The notes beneath the pieces are model-generated. The model was given only the letters and a program-made list of their open reading frames with translations, was not told where the DNA came from and made no database searches. A program made the position numbers and the translations under genes. This document shows, piece by piece, positions 22,578-31,376 of a DNA stretch of 44,245 bases. Each line of letters begins with the position of its first letter. Within the stretch, counting starts at the first letter, position 1. The stretch comes from Candidatus Faecousia intestinigallinarum (GTDB lineage Bacteria; Bacillota; Clostridia; Oscillospirales; Oscillospiraceae): the NCBI GenBank assembly GCA_018715805.1, contig DVKX01000051.1:1-44245 (forward strand). Direction: 5' to 3'.

Positions 22578-23162
22578 ATGACGGAAAGAGAAAAAATGTT
22601 GGCAGGGCAGCTTTATGACTGCGGCGATACGGAATTGTTGACACAATGGCATAAGGCTAAGGATTTGGTAAGAGATTACAATCAGACGGATTCAGCGGAT
22701 GCGCAAGAAAAAGGGCGCATTTTATCGGAACTTTTGGGCGGGCGCGGGAAAAATTTGTGGATCACAGCCCCGTTTTATGTGGATTATGGCAATAATATTT
22801 ACTTCGGAGATAATTGCGAAGTAAATATGAATTGTACTTTTTTAGACGACAACAAAATAGTGATAGGGAACAACGCATTAATTGCCCCCAATGTGCAGAT
22901 CTATACCGCTTTTCATCCAACGAACGCGCGGGATCGTTTTGGCGAACCCAAGGAAGATGGGAGTTTTGCGTTTTGCAAGACACAAACAGCCCCAGTGACC
23001 ATTGGGGATAATGTTTGGATCGGGGGCGGGGCAATCATTATGCCAGGGGTCACGATCGGAAATAATGTTGTAATTGGAGCGGGGAGCGTTGTCACAAAAG
23101 ATATTCCGGACGATGTGGTAGCATATGGAAATCCCTGCCAAGTAAGGAGAAGGAATCGGTAA
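22578..23162 (+). CDS. Maltose/galactoside O-acetyltransferase (LacA/Maa type)
   Basis: A 194-residue left-handed beta-helix acetyltransferase. The N-terminal cap opens MTEREKMLAGQLYD, as in maltose acetyltransferases. Hexapeptide repeats run from about 70 to 185 (IYFGDNCEVN, VTIGDNVWIGGGAIIMPGV, VVIGAGSVVTKDIP), with the catalytic His in AFHPTN. It transfers acetyl from acetyl-CoA to sugar hydroxyls. GGGGGGAG precedes the ATG. Base composition is clearly more AT-rich than the preceding genes, which suggests recent acquisition. A terminator follows. Confidence 0.9.
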   Translation: MTEREKMLAGQLYDCGDTELLTQWHKAKDLVRDYNQTDSADAQEKGRILSELLGGRGKNLWITAPFYVDYGNNIYFGDNCEVNMNCTFLDDNKIVIGNNALIAPNVQIYTAFHPTNARDRFGEPKEDGSFAFCKTQTAPVTIGDNVWIGGGAIIMPGVTIGNNVVIGAGSVVTKDIPDDVVAYGNPCQVRRRNR

Positions 23163-23196
23163 CGCTCTAGATTACTATCATTTTGATAATGTAAAC

Positions 23197-23226
23197 ATCC
23201 CCCGCCGGGCTTGCCCGGCGGGGGAT
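23197..23226. terminator. Hairpin between convergent genes
   Basis: A perfect 14-bp GC-rich stem, ATCCCCCGCCGGGC (23197-23210) against its complement (23213-23226), lies between the acetyltransferase and the minus-strand BMP gene. No T tract follows on either side, but the position and strength fit a bidirectional terminator. Confidence 0.6.
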
Positions 23227-23250
23227 CGCTATTCACAGGTTGGTGGAATT

Positions 23251-24285
23251 TTACCGGGTGGTGGGCACTTCGATCTCCCCGGCGATGATCTGGGCGGCCA
23301 GGTCGGCGACCTCCGCCTTGATCTCGTCGCTGACCTGCTGCACCGCGTCTTCCTGGCCGTAGCCCACGCTCACCAGGCCGGAGGCCATGTCGGCCACCCA
23401 GGTGGTGCCGAACAGGCCGCAGGCGTCGCCCTGCGCCATGTATTGCTGCACCGCGTCATAGATGGACTGGCCAACTTCCTTGCACATGGAGCACACGATC
23501 ACATCGGGGGCGATGTACTTCTGGTCGGAGTCCACGCCGATGGCGTAAAAGCCCTCTTCTCCCGCGGCTTCAAATACGCCGTCTCCGGCCTTGGAGGCGA
23601 TCTGGAACACCACGTCCGCCCCCTGCTCGTGGAGCGCCAGGGCGCACTCCTTGCCCACGGCAGGGTCATCGTAAGTATTGGTATAGCGTACCTCCACCTG
23701 AACGTCCGGGTTGGCGTACTGGGCGCCGGCCTGATAGCCCACGATGAAGTCGTTGATGGTGGCGGTGTCCTCGCCGCCCACAGCGCCTACGACGCCCGTC
23801 TGACTCAGTTTGGCGGCGATGTAGCCTGCCAGGAACGAGCCTTCATTCTGGGCATAGGTGATGTTCAGCACATTCTCCACCGGAGCGGAGGTGGCGTTGT
23901 CGATCCAGATGAAACGCACATCCGGGTATTCCGGGGCGATGGTTTCCACATCATAGAATTCCCAGCCCACCAGCACCACGATCTCCGCCGCGTCGGCGGC
24001 GTTGTAGATCTGCTGGGAATGGTTTTCGTTGTTGCATTCGATGGTCTTCACTTCCACGCCTTCCGCCGCCAGCCGGTCGCAGCCTTCCTTGGAAGAGTCG
24101 TAGAAGGAGCGGTCGCCGAAGGTGCCGGCCACCACCAGCGCCACGGTGGGAGCGTTTTCTGCGGGCGCAGAGCTATTGGGCGCGGCGGGAGCGTCGGTGT
24201 TGGGGGCGGGATTTTCCGCAGCGCAAGCCGCCAGCGCGCCCAGGCACAGCGCTAGACACAGCAGTAGGGCAAGAATCTTTTTCAT
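23251..24285 (-). CDS. BMP-family substrate-binding lipoprotein
   Basis: A lipoprotein with signal peptide and lipobox LAAC (C21), a low-complexity Ala/Pro/Asn spacer to about residue 45, and a periplasmic-binding fold of the BmpA/Med type (VALVVAGTFGDRSFYDSSKEG, then GYIAAKLSQTGVVGAVGG). Family members deliver nucleosides to ABC importers. No ATPase or permease gene is adjacent, so it is an orphan here and would need a distant transporter or act as a sensor. AGAGGAGGAAG precedes the ATG. Confidence 0.9.
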   Translation of the reverse strand: MKKILALLLCLALCLGALAACAAENPAPNTDAPAAPNSSAPAENAPTVALVVAGTFGDRSFYDSSKEGCDRLAAEGVEVKTIECNNENHSQQIYNAADAAEIVVLVGWEFYDVETIAPEYPDVRFIWIDNATSAPVENVLNITYAQNEGSFLAGYIAAKLSQTGVVGAVGGEDTATINDFIVGYQAGAQYANPDVQVEVRYTNTYDDPAVGKECALALHEQGADVVFQIASKAGDGVFEAAGEEGFYAIGVDSDQKYIAPDVIVCSMCKEVGQSIYDAVQQYMAQGDACGLFGTTWVADMASGLVSVGYGQEDAVQQVSDEIKAEVADLAAQIIAGEIEVPTTR

Positions 24286-24336
24286 GGATGCTTCCTCCTC
24301 TTCATTTTCCCGGTTCTGCCGGGATGCTTATTCAAT

Positions 24337-24365
24337 ATTTTACAGGATATGGAAGAAAAAGTCAA
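24337..24365 (-). promoter_or_regulatory. Promoter of the BMP lipoprotein gene
   Basis: On the minus strand TTGACT (24360-24365) and TAAAAT (24337-24342) are exactly 17 nt apart. Leader about 45 nt. Confidence 0.72.
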
Positions 24366-24445
24366 TTCCATTCGCCTGGAAGCTGCGGCATTGGAATCCC
24401 CCGGTGGGGGATGAGAAAAAAGTAAGAAAAAAGGGGGCTTCCCCA

Positions 24446-24474
24446 TTGACTTTCCAGCAGGAAATGGGTAGAAT
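24446..24474 (+). promoter_or_regulatory. Promoter of the CODH/ACS cluster
   Basis: TTGACT (24446-24451) and TAGAAT (24469-24474) are 17 nt apart. The leader of about 80 nt contains a small GCCCG/CGGGC hairpin before the AGGAGG site. I see no obvious Rex or CooA operator. Confidence 0.7.
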
Positions 24475-24560
24475 ATTATCGATATGCCCTGCCCGCTCCG
24501 GGCGCGGTATGTCAGTTTCTGCATCAATCATGGAAATCATGTAACTAGGAGGAATACACT

Positions 24561-26462
24561 TTGAATTGGGATCGTTTAACCACCGTTGAAGAGATGGAAG
24601 CGGCCACCAACTCTCTGTTGGAAAACGGCAAGAAGGTCGGCGCGGATTCCTGGCAGCAGCGGGTCAAGAACCAGACCCCCCATTGCGGCTTCGGCGAAGC
24701 GGGCACCTGCTGCCGTATCTGCTCCATGGGACCCTGCCGCATCACCCCGAAAAGCCCCAGAGGCATCTGCGGCTGCGACGTCCACGGCATCGTGGGTCGG
24801 AACTTCCTGCGCTTTGTGGCGGGCGGCGCTGCCACCCACTCCGATCATGGCCGGGAGATCATGCATACCCTGCACCAGACCAAGCCGGACGGCAGCTACC
24901 AGGTGAAGGATCCTGAGAAGCTGCTGCGCATTGCCAAGGAGTGGGGCGTGGAGACGGAGGGCAAGGACATCTATGATCTGGCGCACGAAATGGCCGAGAT
25001 CGGCCTGATGGAGTACGGCAAGCCCTTCGGCGTGCAGCGTTTCCTGCAGCGCGCCCCGGAGCACACCCAGAAGCTGTGGCATGAGGCCGGTATCGAGCCC
25101 CGGGCCATTGACCGGGAGGTTGCCACCGCCCTGCACATGACCCATATGGGCAACTCTTCCCTGCCCGAGGCGCTGATCCGCCAGTCCCTGCGCAGCGGCC
25201 TGTCCGACGGCTGGGGCGGCTCCATGATGGGCACGGAGTTCTCCGACGTGATGTTCGGCACCCCCAAGCCCGTGGATACCACCGCCAACATAGGCGTGAT
25301 GGAGAAGGACATGGTGAACATCATTGTTCACGGTCACGATCCCAGCTTGTCCGAGATGGTGGTCTACTACGCCAACGACCCGGAGATGATCGCCCTGGCC
25401 AAGAGCTATGGCGCTAAGGGCATCAACGTGGCCGGCGTGTGCTGCACCGCCAACGAGGTGGCCATGCGCCACGGCATCCCCATGGCGGGCAACTTCCTGA
25501 GCCAGGAGAATGTGGTACTTACCGGCGCCTGCGAGGCCATCGTGGTGGATGTGCAGTGCATCTTCCCCGCGCTGGGGCCGCTGAGCAAGTGCTTCCATAC
25601 CAAGTTTATCACCACCTCCCCCATCGCCCGGATGCCCGACTCCGAGTTCATTCAGTTCTCCGCAGAGAGCGCCGGCGAAAACGCCAAGGCCATCGTGAAG
25701 ATGGCGGTGGAGAACTTCCAGAACCGGAACCAGGATCTGGTAAATATTCCCAACCAGGTGTCCAAGGCACGGGTGGGCTACTCAGTAGAAGCCATTGTGA
25801 AGGTGCTGGACGGCGTTGCCAATACGCAGGTGGACGAGCTGGGCACCACCAAGCCGCTGCTGGAGTGCATCACCTCCGGCGTGCTGCGGGGCGCTGTGGC
25901 TATGGTGGGCTGCAACAACCCCAAGGTGCGTCCCGACTTTGCCCATATTGAGCTGATGAAGAAGCTGCTGGAAAACGATATTATTCTCATCGTGTCCGGC
26001 TGCTCCGCCCAGGCTGCCGCCAAGGCCGGCCTGATGGATCCCGAGGTGGCCAAGGATTACTGCGGCGCCGGACTGAAGCGGGTGTGCGAGCTGGCCAATA
26101 TCCCGCCGGTGCTGCACATGGGCTCCTGCGTGGACATTTCCCGGATGATGATCCTGGCGTCCCAGCTGTCCAAGGATTCCGGCATTCCCATCTCCCAGCT
26201 GCCCGTGGTGGGCTGCGCGCCGGAGTGGATGAGCGAAAAGGCCGTGTCCATCGGCAACTATGTGGTGGCCACCGGCATCGACACCTTCCTGGGCGTGGAT
26301 CCCTACTCCAAGGGCTCCGATGAGGTCACCGCGCTGCTCCAGGGCGAGCACGGCATCAAGGATTGGGTGGAAGCCAACTACACCGTGGAGCTGGACATTG
26401 AGAAGCTGGGCGATAAGATGATCGAGCGCATCGAGCAGAAGCGCGCCGCGCTGGGCATCTGA
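24561..26462 (+). CDS. cooS: Anaerobic CO dehydrogenase catalytic subunit
   Basis: The Ni-Fe-S enzyme interconverts CO and CO2; with acetyl-CoA synthase it supplies CO for the Wood-Ljungdahl pathway. At 633 residues it has the family length. The N-terminal cluster ligands are in HCGFGEAGTCCRICSMGPC (D cluster C42, C50; B cluster C51, C54, C59, C70). C-cluster ligands are H257 in HGHDP, C295, C333 and the later GCNNPK, GCSAQA and GSCVD cysteines, so the enzyme should be active. Start is TTG, 8 nt after AGGAGG. cooC follows after 23 nt. It could also be called acsA because of the acsB neighbour. Confidence 0.95.
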   Translation: MNWDRLTTVEEMEAATNSLLENGKKVGADSWQQRVKNQTPHCGFGEAGTCCRICSMGPCRITPKSPRGICGCDVHGIVGRNFLRFVAGGAATHSDHGREIMHTLHQTKPDGSYQVKDPEKLLRIAKEWGVETEGKDIYDLAHEMAEIGLMEYGKPFGVQRFLQRAPEHTQKLWHEAGIEPRAIDREVATALHMTHMGNSSLPEALIRQSLRSGLSDGWGGSMMGTEFSDVMFGTPKPVDTTANIGVMEKDMVNIIVHGHDPSLSEMVVYYANDPEMIALAKSYGAKGINVAGVCCTANEVAMRHGIPMAGNFLSQENVVLTGACEAIVVDVQCIFPALGPLSKCFHTKFITTSPIARMPDSEFIQFSAESAGENAKAIVKMAVENFQNRNQDLVNIPNQVSKARVGYSVEAIVKVLDGVANTQVDELGTTKPLLECITSGVLRGAVAMVGCNNPKVRPDFAHIELMKKLLENDIILIVSGCSAQAAAKAGLMDPEVAKDYCGAGLKRVCELANIPPVLHMGSCVDISRMMILASQLSKDSGIPISQLPVVGCAPEWMSEKAVSIGNYVVATGIDTFLGVDPYSKGSDEVTALLQGEHGIKDWVEANYTVELDIEKLGDKMIERIEQKRAALGI

Positions 26463-26485
26463 TCTTCTGCGGCGAGGTTTTTCCG

Positions 26486-27256
26486 ATGAAAGTAGCAATT
26501 ACCGGCAAGGGGGGCGTGGGCAAAACCACCCTCTCCGCCACCCTGGCCAGACTGTACGCGGCGGAAGGCCGCACGGTTCTGGCTGCGGATGTAGACCCGG
26601 ACGCCAACCTGGGTCTGGCGCTGGGGCTGCGTCAGGAGGAAGTGGATTCCATCGTCCCCATCTCCAAAATGCGCACCCTGGTGGAAGAGCGCACCGGCGC
26701 CAACGAGGCCAACAAGTTCTTCAAGCTGAACCCCTATGTGGCGGACATTCCGGAGAAATACTCCCGGGACATCAACGGCGTGAAGCTGCTGGTGATGGGT
26801 ACCGTGGACGTGGGCGGCAGCGGCTGCGTCTGCCCGGAGCACGTCATGCTCAAGGCTATCCTCTCCAACTTGACCTACCGCAAGAACGATGTGGTGATTA
26901 TGGATATGGAGGCGGGGCTGGAGCACCTGGGACGGGGCACGGCTTCCAACATGGATCAGTTTATTGTGGTCATCGAGCCGGGGGCGCGGAGCGTGCAGAC
27001 CTACCGCAATGTGAAGCGGCTGGCTGCCGACCTGGGCGTGAAACAGGTGCGGGTGGTTGCCAACAAAATCCGCACGGAGCAGGACGAGGCCTTTGTCCGC
27101 GCGTCCATCCCGGCGGAGGATCTGCTGGGGTGCATCCACTTCAACCCGGAAGTGATGGAGGCCGATCAGAAGGGTCTGTCTCCCTATGACTGCAGTCCTG
27201 CAGCCATTGAGGAAATTCGGAGAATCAAAGCCATTTTGGATAATGATGAAATATAG
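26486..27256 (+). CDS. cooC: CODH nickel-insertion ATPase CooC
   Basis: A MinD/SIMIBI-class ATPase of 256 residues that delivers nickel to the C cluster of CO dehydrogenase (or, as AcsF, to acetyl-CoA synthase). The deviant Walker A GKGGVGKTT is at 7-15, the Asp-rich DVDPDANLG at about 35-43, and the metal-binding CxC motif CVC at 114-116. Placement between cooS and acsB means it could serve either enzyme. A GAGG site lies 8 nt before the ATG. Confidence 0.93.
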   Translation: MKVAITGKGGVGKTTLSATLARLYAAEGRTVLAADVDPDANLGLALGLRQEEVDSIVPISKMRTLVEERTGANEANKFFKLNPYVADIPEKYSRDINGVKLLVMGTVDVGGSGCVCPEHVMLKAILSNLTYRKNDVVIMDMEAGLEHLGRGTASNMDQFIVVIEPGARSVQTYRNVKRLAADLGVKQVRVVANKIRTEQDEAFVRASIPAEDLLGCIHFNPEVMEADQKGLSPYDCSPAAIEEIRRIKAILDNDEI

Positions 27257-27267
27257 GAGGAAATACC

Positions 27268-29400
27268 GTGACTTTATTTGAAAGAGTATTTGGCGGCAAT
27301 GACGCCGTTTACGGCCTCACGGAAGCCGCGATCGACAATGCCATCGCCCAGTACGGCGAGAGCCAGGCCGTGTCTTTCCCTGACACTGCCTACAGTCTGC
27401 CCTGCTACTACGCCGTCACCGGCGTGAAGGTGGGTACCCTGGGGGAGCTGAAGGCCGCCCTGGGGGTGGTGAAGACCCTGATGACCCGGAATAACCGGCT
27501 GAACGACGCCTTTATGTCCGGCGTGGCCACCGCCCTGTGCGCCGAGTTCATCGAGGTGCTGAAGTACATCAACGGCGCGGTTCCCTACGAGGCGCCCTGC
27601 TATGGCCACCTGGCCGACGCGGTGATCCGGAACCTGGGCGTGCCGCTGGTGACCGGCGATATTCCCGGCGTGGCGGTGATTCTGGGCGCGGCACCCTCCG
27701 CCGATGAGGCTGTGGAGCTGGTGAAGAGCTATCAGAGCCAGGGCATCCTGGTGACCCTGGTGGGCGGCGTGATCGACCAGCTGGCCGAGAAGGAGTACAA
27801 GACCGGCGATAATGTCCGGGTCATTCCTCTGGGCAAGGATGTGACTTCCGTTATCCATGTGGTTTCCGTGGCGCTGCGCGCCGCCTTGATCTTTGGCAAC
27901 ATCACCCCCGGCGACGCCGGCAGCCTGATGAAGTATACCATGGAGCGGGTGCCCGCCTTCGTGAACGCCTTTAAGCCCCTGGACGATGTGATTGTGGCCT
28001 GCGGCGCAGGCGCCATTGCCCTGGGCTTCCCTGTCATCACCAACGAGACGGAGAATATCTACCGGGTGCCCAAGAGTCTCATCGTTCAGGAGGATGTGTC
28101 CAAGTTCAACGCCACCTCCCTGGAAGCCCGGGACATCAAGCTGAAGATCACCAACATTGACATCCCCGTGGCGTTTGCCTCTGCCTTTGAGGGCGAGATC
28201 ATCCGCCGGGGCGATATGCAGGTGGAGATCGACGGCTCCCGGCTGGACTGCTTCGAGCTGGTCACCACCCGGGATGCTTCCGAGATCGAGGATCACCGGA
28301 TCGTTGTGGACGGCCCCGAGCTGGACGAGATCCCCGTTGGTTCCAAAATCTCCCTGTCCTACACCGTGGACGTGGCCGGCAAGGCCATGCAGCCGGACTT
28401 TGAGTCCGTCATGGAGCGGAAGATCCATGCGTTCCTGAACTGCATCGAGGGCGTGATGCACACCGGCCAGCGGGATATGATCCGTATCCGCATTTCCAAG
28501 GCCGACTTTGAGGCGGGCTTCCGCTTCAAGCACATCGGCGAGGTGCTTTACGCCAAGATCAAGAGCGAGTTCGAGGCCGTGGTGGACAAGTGCCAGGTCA
28601 CCATCGTGGTGGGCGCGGAGAAGAACGCGGAGCTGCGCAAGCATGCCAATGAAGTGTTTGCCAAGCGGGATGACCGGCTGCGTTCCATGACCGATGAGTC
28701 CGTGCCGGTGTACTATACCTGCATTATGTGCCAGGCTTTCTCTCCCAGCCATGTGTGCATCGTCACGCCGGAGCGTCTGGGTCTGTGCGGCGCCGTGAGC
28801 TGGCTGGATGCCAAGGCCACCAATGAGCTGGATCCTGCCGGCCCCTGCCAGATCGTTCCCAAGGATCGCTGTGTTGACGAGAATTTGGGTCGCTACGAGG
28901 ATGTGGACGAGGCGGTCTATAAGTATTCCCACGGCGCGCTGGAGCATGTGACCCTGTACTCTCTGTTCCAGGATCCCATGACCTCCTGCGGCTGCTTCGA
29001 GTGCATCTGCGGCGTGGAGCCTGTCTCCATGGGCGTGGTGATCACCTGCCGGGAGCACGCGGGCATGACGCCTCTGGGCATGAGCTTCTCCGAAATGGCT
29101 TCCATGACCGGCGGCGGCGTACAGACCCCCGGCTTCATGGGTCACGGCAAGCAGTTCATCTCCTCCAAGAAGTTCCTGAAGGCCGAGGGCGGCCTGGGTC
29201 GCATTGTGTGGATGCCCAAGGAGCTGAAGGATCAGGTGCGGGAGCGCCTGGACGCTGCTGCGCTGGAGTTGTATGGCGTGGAGAACTTCACCGACATGGT
29301 GGCGGATGAGACGATCTGCACCGAAGACCCCGAGCAGCTGCTGAACTACCTGTCCGAGGTGGGGCATCCCGTGCTGGGCATGGAACCCTTCGATATGTAA
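27268..29400 (+). CDS. acsB: Acetyl-CoA synthase (CODH/ACS beta subunit)
   Basis: This enzyme joins CO, a corrinoid-bound methyl group and coenzyme A into acetyl-CoA at the Ni-Ni-Fe4S4 A cluster. The cluster cysteines are C485, C488, C497 and C507, and the distal-nickel motif C574-G-C576, with the same spacing as in the Moorella enzyme. At 710 residues the N-terminal domain that contacts CODH is kept, as in bacterial rather than archaeal forms. GTG start with AGGAGG 8 nt upstream, 11 nt after cooC. A strong terminator follows, so the transcript holds only cooS-cooC-acsB. Confidence 0.95.
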   Translation: MTLFERVFGGNDAVYGLTEAAIDNAIAQYGESQAVSFPDTAYSLPCYYAVTGVKVGTLGELKAALGVVKTLMTRNNRLNDAFMSGVATALCAEFIEVLKYINGAVPYEAPCYGHLADAVIRNLGVPLVTGDIPGVAVILGAAPSADEAVELVKSYQSQGILVTLVGGVIDQLAEKEYKTGDNVRVIPLGKDVTSVIHVVSVALRAALIFGNITPGDAGSLMKYTMERVPAFVNAFKPLDDVIVACGAGAIALGFPVITNETENIYRVPKSLIVQEDVSKFNATSLEARDIKLKITNIDIPVAFASAFEGEIIRRGDMQVEIDGSRLDCFELVTTRDASEIEDHRIVVDGPELDEIPVGSKISLSYTVDVAGKAMQPDFESVMERKIHAFLNCIEGVMHTGQRDMIRIRISKADFEAGFRFKHIGEVLYAKIKSEFEAVVDKCQVTIVVGAEKNAELRKHANEVFAKRDDRLRSMTDESVPVYYTCIMCQAFSPSHVCIVTPERLGLCGAVSWLDAKATNELDPAGPCQIVPKDRCVDENLGRYEDVDEAVYKYSHGALEHVTLYSLFQDPMTSCGCFECICGVEPVSMGVVITCREHAGMTPLGMSFSEMASMTGGGVQTPGFMGHGKQFISSKKFLKAEGGLGRIVWMPKELKDQVRERLDAAALELYGVENFTDMVADETICTEDPEQLLNYLSEVGHPVLGMEPFDM

Positions 29401-29420
29401 TCGCAGTCCATAACCTATAA

Positions 29421-29453
29421 AAAGCCCGCCCGGGTTACGCCCGGGCGGGCTTT
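29421..29453 (+). terminator. CODH/ACS cluster terminator
   Basis: A perfect 14-bp stem, AAAGCCCGCCCGGG (29421-29434) against its complement (29440-29453), ends in TTT; the A-rich left arm lets it also serve the convergent DUF5655 gene. Confidence 0.85.
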
Positions 29454-29521
29454 CTGCTGGTTGAAAAAGTCAGGGGATTTCCATAAAAAATTCCCGGCGG
29501 AGATACCCCGGCCGGGAAAAA

Positions 29522-29902
29522 TTATCGTTTTGCCGCAGAAAAGGCAGCGGCTTCCTGTACCCACCCCATCAGCGTGTCATCGATCTCCTCCGCCCGGCTC
29601 ACCAGCACATGGTGCGTCCAGCGGCAGGGATATGGCTCTGCCGCTGCGTCAATGCGGGGGTGCTCCACACGGTATCCCAGGCCAAAGGTGACGGTGATGA
29701 AATCCTTGGGGCGCTGGGCGGCTTTGCGCACGGGAAGAAAGGACACAGCGGCAAAGAAGCGCTGGTTGTAAAAGGAAATCTGGGTCTTCTGCACCCGGAC
29801 GGTGAACATCTCCATGGTGGCCTGGAGACGTTGAAAAAACGCCTCATATAAGGGCAGGGCAGGGAGATGCTCCCCGAAAAAGCAGAGTACCTGATCGTCC
29901 AT
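29522..29902 (-). CDS. DUF5655-type hypothetical protein
   Basis: A 126-residue cytosolic protein whose middle (VRVQKTQISFYNQRFFAAVS) and end (EPYPCRWTHHVLVS, then MGWVQEAAAFSAAK) match the DUF5655 group common in Clostridia. No enzymatic role is known to me. It starts 6 nt after the CapA-family gene with CAGGAG as ribosome binding site, so both are co-transcribed. Confidence 0.75.
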   Translation of the reverse strand: MDDQVLCFFGEHLPALPLYEAFFQRLQATMEMFTVRVQKTQISFYNQRFFAAVSFLPVRKAAQRPKDFITVTFGLGYRVEHPRIDAAAEPYPCRWTHHVLVSRAEEIDDTLMGWVQEAAAFSAAKR

Positions 29903-29908
29903 ACCGGC

Positions 29909-31195
29909 TCACTCCTGGTCAGGCTGCACCCGATCCAGGATCCGCTCCAGGTTGTATTGCAGATCCTCATAGGTGGCGGGCGTCACGGCCTCTACGTAAT
30001 TCATTTCGTATCCGGTGATGGCCTCCTCCAGCCGCAGCACCCGGTGCTGCCCGCCATCGTTGGTGGTGCAGATGGGGGTGTAGGAGTAGTCTGTTACCCG
30101 GGTATCGCCGGTATTGTTGTCCTTAGTGATCTCCAAGTCCAGCACGATGGAGTAATCCGTGCCCGGCCGGTCGGCGGCGCCGAAGAAGTCCCCAAGAGAG
30201 TAGCATACCAGCTGCCCGTTGTCCTGGTTATACTCAATGGACTGAACATAGTGGGGATGGGTGCCGATGATCACATCTGCGCCCTGGCTCAGCAGCAGAT
30301 CCCGGATCTCCTCCTGAGAATCGGAGATCAGATCGTTGTATTCGCTGCCCCAGTGGAGCAGGGCGATGGTAATATCCGGCTGTTCCTCCGCCAGCGCGCG
30401 CATTACTTGGTTGATGCCGCTGGTGTCCACGTCCTGATAGTCGGCGTCGTAGTCGGTATAGAGCAGGTTCACGCAGTCCTCGCTGCCTGCGGGCAGGGAC
30501 ATATTGTCCATGCCCTTGGTAAAGGCCACCAGCGCAATCCGTATGCCCTCCACTTCCCGGATGGTGTAGCCCTTGCCGGCACGGAAGTCGGCGTTGGTGG
30601 CGTAAGCCCCCAAAGGCTCCAGCCCGGCGGCGCGGACAGCCTGCAGCGTGGCGGTAAGCCCGGTGATGCCGTTGGTGATGGAACGGGAATTGGCCACCTG
30701 CAGCATATCCACGCCGGCTTCCTTCAGCGCGGTCAGCATCTGGGTGGGGGCGGAGGCGGTGGCGGTGCCGTAGGGGCTTCCCACCAGGTTGCCCTCGAAA
30801 TTCAATACGGTGAGATCCGCGTCTGCCAGAAGGGGAAGCACGTCCAGAAACGCGTCGCTGTAATCATAGCTGGCGCCCCCGGCGTTCACCGTCTCATCAC
30901 ACACGATGAGATCCCCGGCGGCGGCAAAATGAATGACGGTCTCGGGAAGCTGCTCCTCTACCTGCTGATCTGCCCGCAGAGGGGCGGAGGAGGCCGTGGA
31001 TGCGGCCTGCACGGTCTGGGGATCGGCGGACTGCGGCGCGGAGCGAGAAAGGAAATAGATCAGCGCCGCGCACAGAGCTAAGACTACCCCGGCAGCCATA
31101 AGCCGTATGCGCAGCAGCTGCTGCTGCCGCTTCCGTGCCTGCCGCAGCTTGGCGCGGCGTTCCCGGCCGCGGTCAATGGGTTCTTCCTGGGGCAC
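29909..31195 (-). CDS. CapA-family (poly-gamma-glutamate synthesis type) protein
   Basis: A 428-residue membrane-anchored protein: basic N-terminus, one membrane helix (about 30-50), linker, then a CapA calcineurin-like phosphoesterase fold with AAAGDLIVCDE, LNFEGNL, VANSRSITNG, LLHWGSEYN and IIGTHPHYVQ carrying the expected metal-binding His and Asp residues. One note: the usual NNH motif is replaced by VANSRS, so one typical ligand may be missing. Relatives act in poly-gamma-glutamate capsule formation or are uncharacterised. GTG start with AAAGGAGG 7 nt upstream. No other cap genes are nearby. Confidence 0.88.
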   Translation of the reverse strand: MPQEEPIDRGRERRAKLRQARKRQQQLLRIRLMAAGVVLALCAALIYFLSRSAPQSADPQTVQAASTASSAPLRADQQVEEQLPETVIHFAAAGDLIVCDETVNAGGASYDYSDAFLDVLPLLADADLTVLNFEGNLVGSPYGTATASAPTQMLTALKEAGVDMLQVANSRSITNGITGLTATLQAVRAAGLEPLGAYATNADFRAGKGYTIREVEGIRIALVAFTKGMDNMSLPAGSEDCVNLLYTDYDADYQDVDTSGINQVMRALAEEQPDITIALLHWGSEYNDLISDSQEEIRDLLLSQGADVIIGTHPHYVQSIEYNQDNGQLVCYSLGDFFGAADRPGTDYSIVLDLEITKDNNTGDTRVTDYSYTPICTTNDGGQHRVLRLEEAITGYEMNYVEAVTPATYEDLQYNLERILDRVQPDQE

Positions 31196-31236
31196 TGCGC
31201 CACCTCCTTTTTCATAGAGATCGTTTTAATTTAGAT

Positions 31237-31265
31237 ATTATACACGTTTTTCTCCCATTTCTCAA
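31237..31265 (-). promoter_or_regulatory. Promoter of the CapA-family gene
   Basis: On the minus strand TTGAGA (31260-31265) and a perfect TATAAT (31237-31242) are 17 nt apart. Confidence 0.75.
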
Positions 31266-31315
31266 CCCCCAATCTCCTGCCCTGGGGCAAAAGCAGAATT
31301 ATAGGGGGAGATATG

Positions 31316-31344
31316 TTGCATTTCCGGGCGGAATATGGTAAGAT
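31316..31344 (+). promoter_or_regulatory. Promoter of the DUF2207-like gene
   Basis: TTGCAT (31316-31321) and TAAGAT (31339-31344) are 17 nt apart. The predicted transcription start near 31351 supports translation from 31377 rather than from the ATG at 31335 or 31356. Confidence 0.65.
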
Positions 31345-31376
31345 GGGAGAAAATTATGAAGAAAGGGGTAGGTGCC

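Noticed and set aside
27274..29367. Minus-strand ORF of 697 codons opposite acsB
   Set aside because: Its length is a by-product of GC-rich codon use in acsB, whose A-cluster cysteines are all in register on the plus strand.
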